A stretch of 64,000 bases of DNA from Candidatus Roseilinea sp. NK_OTU-006 (lineage in GTDB: Bacteria; Chloroflexota; Anaerolineae; J036; Brachytrichaceae): positions 62,001-126,000 of the forward strand of contig NZ_JAAFGM010000004.1 in NCBI RefSeq assembly GCF_012931985.1, in the 5' to 3' direction. Position numbers and translations under genes: made by a program. Under the pieces are notes generated by a model. It saw only the letters and a program-made list of their open reading frames with translations, did not search any database and was not told the origin of the DNA. Position 1 is the stretch's first letter. Each line of letters begins with the position of its first letter. Positions 11,753-21,930 of the stretch are shown piece by piece.

Positions 11753-12929
11753 GTTCCTCACCGCCGGCGAATCGCACGGCCCATCGCTGACCGCCATCCT
11801 TGAAGGTATGCCGGCCGGCGTGCCACTGCGTTCTGAGGATATTGACCGCGACCTGGCCCGCCGACAACAGGGCTACGGCAGCGGCGGACGGATGAAGATC
11901 GAGCGCGACCACGCGCGCATCACCGCCGGCGTGATGGCCGGCAAGACCACCGGCGGCCCCATCGCCTTCGTCGTCGAGAACCTCGACCACGCCAAATGGA
12001 AAGACCGCGACATCGAGCCGATGACCATTCCGCGCCCCGGCCACGCCGACCTGACCGGCGCGGTGAAATATGGCTATCGCGAGCTACGCCTGGCGCTGGA
12101 ACGCGCCTCGGCGCGCGAGACGACCATGCGCGTCGCCGTCGGCGCGGCCTGTCGTGCGCTGCTGCGACAGTTCGGCATCGTCGTCGGCGGCTACGTGGTC
12201 AGCATCGGCGAAGTGGAGACGCCCGACCACGCTTCGGCCGTGGACGCCGAGACCTACCTGCGGCGCTTTGCACAGGCCGAGGCCAGCGACGTGCGCTGCT
12301 ACCATCCGCCCACCGCCGAGCGCATGCGCGCCCGCATCGCCGAGATCATCGCCGCGAAGGACACGCTGGGCGGCGTCGTCGAGGTGGTCGCGCTATACGC
12401 GCCGCCCGGCCTCGGCAGCCATGTGCACTGGGATCGCCGCTTGAGCGCACGGTTGGCGCAGGTGGTGATGAGCGTGCACGCCGTCAAGGGCGTCGAGATC
12501 GGCGATGGCTTTGCCGAAGCGCGGCGGCCCGGCACCCAAGCGCAAGATCAGCTCTACGCCGCCGATGGCATGATCCGCCAGCGCACCAATCATGCCGGCG
12601 GCCTGGAGGGCGGCATCACCAACGGCGCGCCGATCGTCGTGCGCGCTGCGCTCAAGCCCATCGCCACCACGCTCAACCCGCTGGACTCGGTGGACTTGGC
12701 CACCGGCCAGATGGTCAAGACGAAATACGAGCGGAGCGACTTCTGTCAGGTGCCGCGCGCCGTCCCGATCATCGAGGCGATGGTGTGCTTCGCCCTGGCC
12801 GATGCGCTCATCGAGAAGCTGGGCGGCGACTCGCTGGACGAGATGCGTCCGCGCTTCGCGGCGCTGCGCCGGCTGCGGCTGGACGATTTGCCGATGGATG
12901 CCCTACCCTGGCGCTTCGGCTATGAGTGA
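11745..12929 (+). CDS. aroC: Chorismate synthase
   Basis: A 394-residue chorismate synthase that uses reduced FMN to convert EPSP to chorismate. The start MLRFLTAGESHGPSLTAILE is the family signature. Further conserved segments are RRQQGYGSGGRM, GKTTGGPI, RPGHADLTGA, ERASARETTMR, and GGLEGGITNG. The ATG at 11745 lies inside the end of aroE (8-base overlap). A longer in-frame reading from 11640 is not part of the protein. Confidence 0.96.
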   Translation: MLRFLTAGESHGPSLTAILEGMPAGVPLRSEDIDRDLARRQQGYGSGGRMKIERDHARITAGVMAGKTTGGPIAFVVENLDHAKWKDRDIEPMTIPRPGHADLTGAVKYGYRELRLALERASARETTMRVAVGAACRALLRQFGIVVGGYVVSIGEVETPDHASAVDAETYLRRFAQAEASDVRCYHPPTAERMRARIAEIIAAKDTLGGVVEVVALYAPPGLGSHVHWDRRLSARLAQVVMSVHAVKGVEIGDGFAEARRPGTQAQDQLYAADGMIRQRTNHAGGLEGGITNGAPIVVRAALKPIATTLNPLDSVDLATGQMVKTKYERSDFCQVPRAVPIIEAMVCFALADALIEKLGGDSLDEMRPRFAALRRLRLDDLPMDALPWRFGYE

Positions 12930-12938
12930 TCGCCAAAG

Positions 12939-14600
12939 ATGCGTGAGGACATCGTTGACCCGCCGCGCAACCTCATCCTCGCCGGCTTCATGGGCACGGG
13001 CAAAAGCACCGTCGGCCGGCTGTGCGCACAGCAGCTCGGGCTGCCCTTCGTGGACACCGACGAGGAGATCAGCCAACGCGAAGGGATGCCGATTCCGGCG
13101 ATCTTCGCCTCGCGCGGCGAGGGCTATTTTCGCACCCGCGAGCGCGCACTCGTCGCCGAACTGAGCGCGCGCCGGAACTGCGTCATCGCCACCGGCGGCG
13201 GCATGATCGTGGACGACGACAACCGCGCGGCGCTGCTCCGCAGCGGCGTTGGCGTGTGTCTAACGGCGACGCCGGAGGTCATTGCGCAGCGCGTGGGCAG
13301 CGAGGCAGCCGCCGAGCGCCCGATGCTGCACGGCGACGACGTGATCGCACGCATTACGCAGCTCTTGCGCGAGCGCGCGCCCAAATATGCCCAGTTGCAC
13401 TATGCGATAGACACCTCTCAATGCACGCCCGATGAGGTCGCCGCGTTGGTGTGCGAAGCCTACCGGCGCGAGCGCATCCGGATCGCGGTGGACGCGCCCG
13501 AAGCCGGCGCGCGCTACGACATCGTCATCGGCGAGGGCGCGTTGGACGCGCTGGGATTCATGCTGGCTGGGCGCGGCTGGGCGCCGCCGTTCGCCGTGGT
13601 GAGCGATGCACACGTCGCCGCGCGCTATGGCGAGCGCGTGCTGTGCGCGCTGGCGCGCGCCGGTCTGGACGGCTTTCTGCACGTCATGCCTGCCGGCGAG
13701 GCGCACAAGACGCTGGCCAGCGTCGAGGCCATGTATCGCGCCTTCAGCGCGCACGGCATGGAGCGCACGAGCGCCGTCATCGCGCTAGGCGGTGGCGTGG
13801 TGGGCGACACGGCCGGCTTCGCCGCGGCGACTTTTCTGCGCGGCGTGCCGCTCGTCCAGGTGCCCACCTCGCTGCTGGCCATGGCCGATTCCAGCATCGG
13901 CGGCAAGGTCGGCGTGGATACCGACTTTGGCAAGAACTTGGTCGGCGCGTTCAAACAGCCTGATTTAGTAGTGGCCGATTTGAGCGTGCTGGCTTCGCTG
14001 CCGCCGCGCGAGCTGCGCTGCGGACTGGCCGAAATCGTCAAAGCAGCCCTGCTCAGTGGCGGCGCGGCCTATGGGCGGTTGCGCGAGGCGGCGACGAGCG
14101 GCGCGTTGACCGATTGGCGCAGCCCAGGGCTGCTCAATGCGCTGGTGGACGCCATCCTGCTCAAGCGCGCGATGGTGCAAGCCGACCCATTCGAGCGCGG
14201 CCGGCGCGCGCTGCTGAATCTGGGCCACACGTTCGGCCACGGCCTGGAGGCGTGGAGCGGCTTTCGCCTGAAGCACGGCGAGGCGGTGGCGTTGGGCCTG
14301 GTCTGCGCCGCGCGGCTCTCGCATGCGATGGGCGTTTGCGAGGACGCGCTGGTGGCCGAAGTGATCGGCCTGCTGCGCGGCGTCGGCCTGCCTGCGGCGC
14401 TCGATGACGCGCACGACGCGCTCGGCGACCTGGCGTTTGCGCCGGACGCGGTGTGGCGCTACATGCTGAGCGACAAGAAGAAGCGCGCCGGCAAGCTGCG
14501 CTTCGTCCTGCTGCGCGCGCCGGGCGATGCCTTTGTGTGCGACGCCGTGCCGGAAACGATGGCGCAAGACGCGCTGGCGTCTCTGGGGAGTCCGGGATAA
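12939..14600 (+). CDS. aroKB: Bifunctional shikimate kinase / 3-dehydroquinate synthase fusion
   Basis: A 553-residue fusion. Residues ~8-170 are shikimate kinase, with P-loop GFMGTGKST, the shikimate-binding VDTDEEI, and GGGMIV. Residues ~180-545 are dehydroquinate synthase, with NAD-binding [32 protein letters not shown], and the zinc-ligand segment [12 protein letters not shown]. One protein thus carries steps 5 and 2 of the pathway. AroK-AroB fusions are known in Thermotoga and some other bacteria. The gene starts 10 bases after aroC. No frameshift is visible at the junction. Confidence 0.95.
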   Translation: MREDIVDPPRNLILAGFMGTGKSTVGRLCAQQLGLPFVDTDEEISQREGMPIPAIFASRGEGYFRTRERALVAELSARRNCVIATGGGMIVDDDNRAALLRSGVGVCLTATPEVIAQRVGSEAAAERPMLHGDDVIARITQLLRERAPKYAQLHYAIDTSQCTPDEVAALVCEAYRRERIRIAVDAPEAGARYDIVIGEGALDALGFMLAGRGWAPPFAVVSDAHVAARYGERVLCALARAGLDGFLHVMPAGEAHKTLASVEAMYRAFSAHGMERTSAVIALGGGVVGDTAGFAAATFLRGVPLVQVPTSLLAMADSSIGGKVGVDTDFGKNLVGAFKQPDLVVADLSVLASLPPRELRCGLAEIVKAALLSGGAAYGRLREAATSGALTDWRSPGLLNALVDAILLKRAMVQADPFERGRRALLNLGHTFGHGLEAWSGFRLKHGEAVALGLVCAARLSHAMGVCEDALVAEVIGLLRGVGLPAALDDAHDALGDLAFAPDAVWRYMLSDKKKRAGKLRFVLLRAPGDAFVCDAVPETMAQDALASLGSPG

Positions 14601-14617
14601 GAAAACAGGAGGTCAAC

Positions 14618-15160
14618 ATGGAGAACGCGGCGGACAGGTCGCAGCGTCCAGCAGAGCCGCAACCGGCGAGTGACGCCGGTTCCGCGATGGCCGGCGCGCC
14701 GTGTGCCATTCTCGTGCTGCATGGCCCCAACTTGAATTTGCTCGGCTTGCGCGAGCCGGATGTGTATGGCCGCGTGACGCTGGAGGACATCAACCGGCGC
14801 TTGCGCGAGCTGGCCGCGCAGCGCGGCGCGGCGCTGCGCATTGCACAGTCGAACCACGAGGGCGCCTTGATTGACGCCATCCACGACGCGCGCGCGTGGG
14901 CGCACGGCATCCTGATCAACCCCGGCGGCCTGACGCACACCAGCGTCGCCCTGCGCGATGCAATTAGCGCGATCGCCTTGCCGTGCGTCGAAGTGCATCT
15001 CTCGAACGTGCACAAACGCGAGCCTTTCCGGCACCACTCGTTCATCTCGCCGGTCGCCGTCGGCGTGATCGCCGGCTTTGGCTGGCGCAGCTACACATTG
15101 GGCTTGACGGCATTGCTGGACATCCTGGCTGAGCAGTCGCACAATCGAAGCGATGGATGA
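14618..15160 (+). CDS. aroQ: 3-dehydroquinate dehydratase, type II
   Basis: A 180-residue type II dehydroquinase, which forms a dodecamer in characterised members. The core starts near residue 30 with [10 protein letters not shown] and has the catalytic tyrosine in PDVYG, the SNHEG histidine, the NPGGLTHTS segment and EVHLSN. A roughly 28-residue Ala/Pro-rich N-terminal extension is unusual but is backed by an AGGAGGT ribosome-binding site just before the ATG. It overlaps the sigma factor gene by 8 bases. Confidence 0.93.
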   Translation: MENAADRSQRPAEPQPASDAGSAMAGAPCAILVLHGPNLNLLGLREPDVYGRVTLEDINRRLRELAAQRGAALRIAQSNHEGALIDAIHDARAWAHGILINPGGLTHTSVALRDAISAIALPCVEVHLSNVHKREPFRHHSFISPVAVGVIAGFGWRSYTLGLTALLDILAEQSHNRSDG

Positions 15161-15743
15161 AGCGGGGTTGATCCGCGCGGCGCAGCGCGGTGATGTGGCC
15201 GCATTCAACCAACTGGTGCTGGCCTACCAGTCTCAGGTTTACAACGTCGCCTATCGCATCCTGGGCGAGCCGGCCGCAGCATCCGACGCAGCACAGGAGG
15301 CGTTCCTCTCAGCGTTCACGCACATCAACGACTATCGCGGCGGTTCGTTCAAGGCCTGGCTGCTGCGCATCGTGACCAACGCCTGCTACGATGCGCTGCG
15401 CTATGCGCAACGCCGGCCGACTGCCTCGCTCGAGGCCAGCGACGACGGCGACGAGGGGCGCAGCCTGGCCGATGTGTTGCCCGCCGACGACGAGGACCCC
15501 CTGCGCGCCGCCGAGCGCAGCGACCTGCGCCGCTTCATCGGGCGCGCCGCGCTGCAACTGCCGCCCGATCAACGCATTACGTTTGTGCTGTCCGACGTGC
15601 AAGGCTTGAGCTATGAAGAAATTGCTGAGGTGATGCAGGTGTCGCTCGGCACGGTGAAAAGCCGGCTGAGCCGGGCGCGCGCCAAGCTGCGCGACGCCCT
15701 GCTGGCCCATGCGGAACTGCTGCCCGACGAGTTCCGTCAGTAA
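15153..15743 (+). CDS. ECF-type RNA polymerase sigma factor
   Basis: A 196-residue sigma70-family protein with only regions 2 and 4. Region 2 runs over residues ~10-80 ([36 protein letters not shown]). An acidic linker follows, then region 4 near residues 130-180 with helix-turn-helix [23 protein letters not shown]. Its ATG lies inside aroQ, so it is co-translated with the shikimate genes. It is followed at once by a membrane-bound partner, the usual layout for a sigma/anti-sigma pair. Target promoters are unknown. Confidence 0.92.
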   Translation: MDEAGLIRAAQRGDVAAFNQLVLAYQSQVYNVAYRILGEPAAASDAAQEAFLSAFTHINDYRGGSFKAWLLRIVTNACYDALRYAQRRPTASLEASDDGDEGRSLADVLPADDEDPLRAAERSDLRRFIGRAALQLPPDQRITFVLSDVQGLSYEEIAEVMQVSLGTVKSRLSRARAKLRDALLAHAELLPDEFRQ

Positions 15744-15754
15744 TGGGAAGGGGA

Positions 15755-16447
15755 ATGACCGAAGACGAGCTGATCTCCGCTTACGTGGATGGCCGACTGA
15801 GCGAGGCCGAGCGCGCCGCGCTCGACGCGCGGATGGCGCAGGACGCAACGCTACGGCGCCGCGTCGCCGCGACGCATCTGCTCGTCCGCGAATCGCGCGC
15901 GCTGCCGGCGCTGCAACCGCCGCGCAACTTCATCTTGCCACTCGATGCCGGCCGAAAGACGGCCGCGCCCAAACGGCGACGGCCCTCGTTCTCCCCGTGG
16001 CTCTTGCGACTGGGTTCGCTGGCGGCGACGGCGCTCTTCGCCGCGCTGGTGGCGTTTGAGCTGGCGCGCCCTACGCCCTTCACCGCAACGCCTGCCGTCG
16101 CCCCGGCGGCTGTGCCCGCCCTGGAGATGCCAACGCAACACGAGTCGGCGACGCCCGCCGAACCAGCAGCCGAGATGGCGCCGGCGGCGCAGCCGACGCA
16201 GAGCGAAGCGGCGCCGGCTGCCCCGATTCAAGCCGCCGCCGCGCCCGAGGCTAAAGCCGAAGCGGCAGGCGCGGATGCAGCGCAGCGCTCCCTTCAAGCG
16301 TCCGGCGCGCCGACGGTCGCCGTCGGCGCGCCGGAGCCTGCGCCCGCGCCATCGGCCGCCGGGCCGATCACGCCCACGCGCCTGTTGGCTGCGATTGCGC
16401 TGCTTGCCGCTATCGCCCTGGGCTTGCTGGGCGGGGTGAAGCGGTGA
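15755..16447 (+). CDS. Predicted membrane-anchored anti-sigma factor
   Basis: A 230-residue protein. Residues ~1-60 form a short acidic helical domain (ISAYVDGRLSEAERAALDAR) like the cytoplasmic domain of anti-sigma factors, but without the His-x3-Cys-x2-Cys zinc motif. A membrane segment lies at ~83-103 and an Ala/Pro/Glu-rich low-complexity stretch at ~105-200. A second hydrophobic segment ends the protein near residues 207-226. I chose ATG 15755 because GGAAGGGG lies just ahead; ATG 15743, overlapping the sigma stop, is also possible. The role is inferred from position and layout. Confidence 0.7.
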   Translation: MTEDELISAYVDGRLSEAERAALDARMAQDATLRRRVAATHLLVRESRALPALQPPRNFILPLDAGRKTAAPKRRRPSFSPWLLRLGSLAATALFAALVAFELARPTPFTATPAVAPAAVPALEMPTQHESATPAEPAAEMAPAAQPTQSEAAPAAPIQAAAAPEAKAEAAGADAAQRSLQASGAPTVAVGAPEPAPAPSAAGPITPTRLLAAIALLAAIALGLLGGVKR

Positions 16448-16494
16448 CCGCGTCCGGCCACGGGTCTTTCGCTTCGTGCGCGTGCGAGCGCTTC

Positions 16495-16500
16495 TATAAT
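16495..16500 (+). promoter_or_regulatory. Possible -10 box upstream of aminotransferase gene
   Basis: A perfect TATAAT hexamer 65 bases before the aminotransferase ATG. No convincing -35 box lies at the right distance, so a weak or alternative-sigma promoter is possible. It would let the aminotransferase be made independently of the attenuated operon. Confidence 0.4.
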
Positions 16501-16564
16501 CCGCAGGTCAATAACAGGTCGAGCTGCTTTGAGCGATTCGACCGGCAAGCATCCAGGTTTCATC

Positions 16565-17725
<1,161 letters not shown>

Positions 17726-17854
17726 CGCGACACTCAACCGTCTCCGACGATATGCTCAGGCCGGCATATGCCCTCACACCGCCTACCGCGTGGCAATGCC
17801 CGGTTGCCGGATGAGCGCGCGACTAATCCTCCTACCCTAGATCAAGGACTTCAC

Positions 17855-18010
17855 CGCGCGGCTGCGGATGAGCCCACGGCATCGCTCGATCCACAGGCGC
17901 GCGCCGCGTTAGTCGGAAGGTTAGGGCAACTCAAACAGTCGGGCGTGGCGATGATCGGTGTGTTTCACCACGTCGAGGAAGTGCGCCATTTGGTGGACAA
18001 GGAAGTGGTG
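17855..18010 (+). pseudogene. phnL: phnL remnant (C-terminal part of C-P lyase ATPase-like protein)
   Basis: About 50 residues, reading ADEPTASLDPQARAALVGRL and then GVAMIGVFHHVEEVRHLVDK, match the Walker B to C-terminal part of PhnL, the ABC ATPase-like subunit of the carbon-phosphorus lyase system. There is no Walker A region, start codon or N-terminal half. The frame then runs into unrelated residues. The next remnant is phnM, which is the normal neighbour of phnL in phn operons. Confidence 0.65.
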
Positions 18011-18024
18011 CTGGCGCAAGACGC

Positions 18025-18624
18025 AAGACGCAGCAGGAGCGCATCGCCCAGATGCGCGACACGCCGCCGGCATGGGACGTGGTGCGTGAAGTGACGGCGC
18101 TCTCTTCGCGGCACCGGTTGCCTATCGCTTCGCACGACGACGACACGCGCCAGAAGGTGGCCTTGATGGCCGAGATGGGCGCGACGATCAGCGAATTCCC
18201 GGTGACGTTGGAAGCCGCCGAGGAAGCCAAGCGGCGTGGCATGCATGTGGTGATGGGTGCGCCGAACGCGTTGCGAGGTGGTTCGCATTCCGGCAACCTC
18301 AGCGCGCTCGATGCGATTGCTGCGGGTTTGGTGGACATGCTGGCGGCGGACTATCACCCGGCAGCGCTGCTGCAGGCGGCCTATGCTCTCGTCCGGCGTG
18401 GCGCCTTGCCGCTGCACGCTGCCGTCAGGCTGATCACCCAGAACGTGGCTGAGGCCTTGGGGCTGCGCGAACGCGGCGTCATCGCCGAGCGGCACTACGC
18501 CGACTTCGCCTTCGTCGAGGAAGGCCCGCTGCGCCCACGCGTGCGCGGCGCGCTGCGCAACGGTCAATTCATCTACCTCGATCGAACGCTCGCCGCGCGA
18601 AGGAAGCATGCTACACACGGTTGA
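18025..18624 (+). pseudogene. phnM: phnM remnant (C-terminal ~200 residues of phosphonate amidohydrolase)
   Basis: Residues beginning near ERIAQMRDTPPAWDVVREV and continuing through IASHDDDT, SEFPVTLEAA, MGAPNALRGGSHSGN and ADYHPAALLQAAY match the C-terminal half of PhnM. That enzyme hydrolyses ribose 1-methylphosphonate 5-triphosphate in the C-P lyase pathway. The N-terminal ~180 residues, with the first metal ligands (HxH), are missing. The upstream junction falls directly against the phnL remnant in another frame, as if one deletion removed the end of phnL and the start of phnM. An ORF from ATG 18052 remains open, so a pipeline may call it a gene. Confidence 0.8.
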
Positions 18625-19261
18625 CCGCTTTCCCTCGGATCGCATCCACACGCGGAAGCACTTGTGCGAGCGACCGACCATTCATCCATCATCATTCGTG
18701 CTCGACAGTCGCCTCGGCTCGTGGACGGATATCGGGCCGAACTGCTCGATCATCGAGTCGGTCTTCGACGATTACAGCTACGCCGCCGATAACGTCTCGA
18801 TCATCTACGCGCAGATCGGCAAATTCTGTTCGATTGCCTCGCACGTGCGCATCAACCCCGGCAACCACCCGATGGATCGCGTGACGCAGCATCACTGCAC
18901 GTATCGGCGCGTGGAATATGGGTTTGCCGAGACGGATGACGAAGCGTTCTTCGACTGGCGTCGCGCGCACCGATGGGTCGTCGGACACGACGTGTGGATC
19001 GGACATGCGGCCGTTGTCATGCCTGGCGTGAGCATCGGGATAGGCGCGGTCGTGGGTGCGGGCGCAGTGGTCACGAAGGACGTAGGGCCGTATGAGGTCG
19101 TCGTCGGTGTGCCGGCGCGACGCATTCGCAAGCGCTTCGATGATGCAGTGATCGAGAGGCTCATGCGCATTGCGTGGTGGGATTGGGATCGGCCGACGCT
19201 TGAAGCGCGCTTTGACGACTTGCGCGACGTGTTGGCGTTCTTGGAGAAGTACTCGCGCTGA
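18608..19261 (+). CDS. Hexapeptide-repeat acyltransferase of the phosphonate-metabolism type
   Basis: A 217-residue left-handed beta-helix transferase: hexapeptide turns at ~25-75 ([20 protein letters not shown]), a family insert with [11 protein letters not shown], then [20 protein letters not shown] and [14 protein letters not shown]. It matches the chloramphenicol acetyltransferase-like proteins commonly encoded in phn clusters. The ATG lies 17 bases inside the end of the phnM remnant, as in a former operon. It looks intact although its pathway partners in this window are broken. The substrate is unknown. Confidence 0.8.
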   Translation: MLHTVDRFPSDRIHTRKHLCERPTIHPSSFVLDSRLGSWTDIGPNCSIIESVFDDYSYAADNVSIIYAQIGKFCSIASHVRINPGNHPMDRVTQHHCTYRRVEYGFAETDDEAFFDWRRAHRWVVGHDVWIGHAAVVMPGVSIGIGAVVGAGAVVTKDVGPYEVVVGVPARRIRKRFDDAVIERLMRIAWWDWDRPTLEARFDDLRDVLAFLEKYSR

Positions 19262-19349
19262 CAAAATCAAGCGACGAGCGATCGTGGGGCGCAAACGGCG
19301 CGACGGCTGAACGGCCGGAAGACCCGCCATCGTCTCGCCCAAGCGTCAG

Positions 19350-19408
19350 TGCGTCATCCCCGCGCAGGCGGGGAATGCGCGGGGAATGCGCGGGAATGAC
19401 AGGGAATC
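19350..19408. repeat. GC-rich palindromic repeat cluster
   Basis: Partial tandem copies of a GGGGAATGCGC unit follow a CCCCGCGCAGGCGGGG palindrome and lead into GGGAATCCAG. This resembles the dispersed REP-like elements (CCCGCGNAGGCGGG ... AATCCAG) found between genes in many bacteria. It lies in the gene-poor stretch 19262-19685. Apart from this and the next repeat I see no gene there. Confidence 0.55.
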
Positions 19409-19450
19409 CAGCCTTGCCCAGTTTCTGGATGCCCTAGGTGCATTTTCTTG

Positions 19451-19476
19451 TAGGGGCAGCCCTGCGTGGTTGCCCC
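19451..19476. repeat. Short inverted repeat, dispersed-element type
   Basis: GGGGCAGCC and GGTTGCCCC form a 9-bp stem (one G-T) around a short loop. TAGGGGC-type elements of this form are dispersed in intergenic regions of several Chloroflexota and other phyla. The copy number in this genome cannot be judged from one window. Confidence 0.5.
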
Positions 19477-19685
19477 CATCTTTCGGACATGACGATGTAG
19501 CAGCCTACGGCCACCGGCGCCAGACGTCGCGCAGGGCCGACCAGAGTTCATCCACCGCGGCCTGCCCCCTTGATGCGCGATGAGCGGCAAGACGGCAACC
19601 AGATTCGCCACGGAGTCCTTGATCGGGCGTGACGCGAACGCCGCCAGGGCTGCTGCTCTCCACCTCCTCATCGCCGATCTCTCGC

Positions 19686-19790
19686 GCCGAGACCAGCTTC
19701 ATCGTGGACGACGCGATCCGGATCGGCGCGCGGGTGGTGTGGATGCAGGAAGGCATCGAGAACGAGTTCACGCCCTCGATCACTTCATGT
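19686..19790 (+). pseudogene. Fragment of CoA-binding (YccU-like) domain protein
   Basis: A stretch reading SFIVDDAIRIGARVVWMQEG followed by IENE matches the end of the CoA_binding_2 Rossmann domain, where VDxAIxIGAxxVWMQxGxxNE is conserved. The preceding nucleotide-binding part and the following C-terminal helix are absent. About 100 bases remain. The fragment marks gene loss in this interval. Confidence 0.5.
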
Positions 19791-19888
19791 AGCTACATTC
19801 GCTTGCTGCTGATGCATCGGATGACTGTGTTCAGGAGATGCGTTTCACGCGCCGGACGAACTCGTCCAGGCTGATGGGGGCGTCGCTA

Positions 19889-20494
19889 TCATCGAACCAT
19901 TTGCTCGATCGCGTCAATGAGCTCCGCCGGTGTAAACACCCGTTCTGAATTCGCAAACTTCAAGGGTTCCTTTGCGCCGTTGCTCACACGGACTATCTCG
20001 CCATCTATGACGAGGCGGCTCCAGGGACCATAGTAGAAGCCATAGGAACCATCAGGGTTCTTGCTCAGCAGCAACAAATGACGGTCGCCGGGAAAGGACA
20101 TGGGAAAGTCAACCTGCAGATCGTCACTCAGTCGGCGCACTTCATTCGTTGGATGTCCTGTGATGCGCAAAATGATAGGCTGACCCGCTGCAATCGAGCC
20201 GTCATCTTTCAATGATCTTTCGACCTTGATGCTGAAGTCGGTGAAAGGAACTCCGGATACTGGCTTATCCGGTTCACCGGCATGAAGAATTAGCCTGCCG
20301 GTTGCATCGTAGCCGCCATAATATCCCTGTCGTATGACCTCTGCTACTTCACCAATCGCGATGATATCCGCTTTGCTCACGAGTTCTGACAAATCCTTTG
20401 GCGGTGGGACGAGCATGGCGGTAGAACCGAAGGGTGCTCTGGCACACGCTTGAACGAGCAACAAGGCAAGGATTGTAAGCGCCTTGATGTTCAT
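19889..20494 (-). CDS. Hypothetical lipoprotein
   Basis: A 201-residue protein with a clear lipoprotein signal (TILALLLVQAC, Cys17), so it is probably anchored outside the cytoplasmic membrane. The rest has short beta-strand-like segments and no family I can name. In-frame ATGs at 20512 and 20557 are possible longer starts. It lies 59 bases downstream of a matrixin-like protease gene on the same strand and shares its lower GC. The two may be a co-acquired secreted pair. No function is assigned. Confidence 0.65.
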   Translation of the reverse strand: MNIKALTILALLLVQACARAPFGSTAMLVPPPKDLSELVSKADIIAIGEVAEVIRQGYYGGYDATGRLILHAGEPDKPVSGVPFTDFSIKVERSLKDDGSIAAGQPIILRITGHPTNEVRRLSDDLQVDFPMSFPGDRHLLLLSKNPDGSYGFYYGPWSRLVIDGEIVRVSNGAKEPLKFANSERVFTPAELIDAIEQMVR

Positions 20495-20553
20495 GGCTTT
20501 TCTCTGGCTCATCGTAGCCGTGTTTGCCCTACCTGCGCTTGCACTGTTGAAAT

Positions 20554-21084
20554 TCAATAGTACAGGTTGATAAACCCAATTTCATCGGACTGAAGCACGG
20601 ATGGAAGGTTGCCACAATTGGGTGTCTTCATGACGGTGTAAACCGAGCAACTCTCATGTGCAAGGCCGAAGACATGACCCATCTCGTGTCGGGCAAGGTA
20701 ATTACCCTCTGGCAGCACGTAGTAGGTATTGAAATACAGGTCGCCTCTTACGGCTCTTCTATCATAGCCATTACAGTTGCCAAAGATAGGAAAGAGGCTG
20801 GGCCACCATACACAAGAGTAGTATTGACCGTTGATATATGAAAACGGCACGGCACCTCCGGCCCAACCTGTTGCTCCATAATTGCCTGTTAATGCGGCAA
20901 TCAGTCCCCCTGAGCCTTGTGTGAGATCTGTGCTTGAGTCATAGTTGTTTGCTGCACTCACCATATAGGGCCACATAGAACCCGCACCATTACCTCTCTT
21001 GATTGAGAGTGATTCCAAATTACTTGGCCATTGCACTACTGGCAAGATGCACTGCACTACGTTTGGCATAGTACGTTGCATCAA
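20554..21084 (-). CDS. Matrixin-like zinc metalloprotease, probably N-terminally truncated
   Basis: A 176-residue protein with the extended zinc site HEMGHVFGLAHE near its C-terminal third and a following VMKTPNC that can supply the Met-turn. This is the HExxHxxGxxH zincin signature of M10/M43/M57-type metallopeptidases. There is no signal peptide and the N terminus begins inside the end of the luxR-type gene, so the original secretion signal may be lost. Base composition is clearly richer in A and T than the neighbours, suggesting recent acquisition. Confidence 0.65.
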   Translation of the reverse strand: MMQRTMPNVVQCILPVVQWPSNLESLSIKRGNGAGSMWPYMVSAANNYDSSTDLTQGSGGLIAALTGNYGATGWAGGAVPFSYINGQYYSCVWWPSLFPIFGNCNGYDRRAVRGDLYFNTYYVLPEGNYLARHEMGHVFGLAHESCSVYTVMKTPNCGNLPSVLQSDEIGFINLYY

Positions 21085-21758
21085 ATTTGCCGACGAACTT
21101 CAAATCCATCCCAAATCCATCCCAAATGCTGGGCCCGATGCACCGCCTCCTTCCGGCTGTGCACGTGCAGCTTGCTCAGGATGCGCTGTGCCTCGTTGCG
21201 CACGGTGTGCACGCTGATCTGCAACTCGGCGGCGATCTGTTTGGAGCTTTTGCCCTCGGCGAGCTTCCGCAACACCCGCAACTCGCATTCCGTCAACCGA
21301 TCAGCTTCCGCCTCGGGCGGCAGCAGCGATTGGTTCAGCCAGGCCAGCTTGATCACGTCGAATAGATCGTCGAGGCTGACGTCCACCGGCAGACACGCCC
21401 TCACTCCCAGCCGGGCTGCGTCGGTGAGCACCAACGGGTCTTCGCACCGGTCGGTGATGAAGACGACTCGCACGGGCGTCACCTGATCCCGCGCCCAGCG
21501 GCAGGCAGCGAAGCCGTCGGCGGTGTGCAGAAGCGGGCCAACGAGCAGCACGACCTTGCCGCTCACGTCCAGCTCGCGCCATCGCGCGTCCAGCTCCGCA
21601 ATGCTGCTGGCCGAACCCAGGACGTGACAGCCACGCTTGGTCAGCCCATGGACGGCGCCTTCCAGCACCAGCGGGGAACGATCTACGACCAGGAGAAGGA
21701 GATGTGCAGATGAGGAAGGTATAGATGAGGCGACTGGCGGTTTGTCACTCCGCTGCAT
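21081..21758 (-). CDS. LuxR-family response regulator with atypical receiver
   Basis: A protein of about 225 residues from ATG 21758 (longer in-frame start at 21902). Residues ~20-135 resemble a receiver domain (VVDRSPLVLEGAVHGL). The usual phosphoacceptor region reads VVLLVGPLLHTADG, with Gly where Asp is expected, so phosphorylation is doubtful. The C-terminal LuxR/GerE helix-turn-helix is intact (LTECELRVLRKLAEGKSSKQ, then VHTVRNEAQRILSKL). No sensor kinase is adjacent. It is divergent from arsR. Confidence 0.8.
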   Translation of the reverse strand: MQRSDKPPVASSIPSSSAHLLLLVVDRSPLVLEGAVHGLTKRGCHVLGSASSIAELDARWRELDVSGKVVLLVGPLLHTADGFAACRWARDQVTPVRVVFITDRCEDPLVLTDAARLGVRACLPVDVSLDDLFDVIKLAWLNQSLLPPEAEADRLTECELRVLRKLAEGKSSKQIAAELQISVHTVRNEAQRILSKLHVHSRKEAVHRAQHLGWIWDGFEVRRQI

Positions 21759-21930
21759 GTCCTCCCAGAAAATTTCCTGTTCACGCCTGTACGTAATATA
21801 TGATTGCGCCTGTCCGTTGGGAGTTGCGTTTATACGAGTGCTATGGTGCAGGCTGATGTTGCGGCCATTAGGCAAGCGCCTATGCTTAACCTCACTTAAC
21901 ACGATTCTGTATCATGTCGTATCAACGAAG

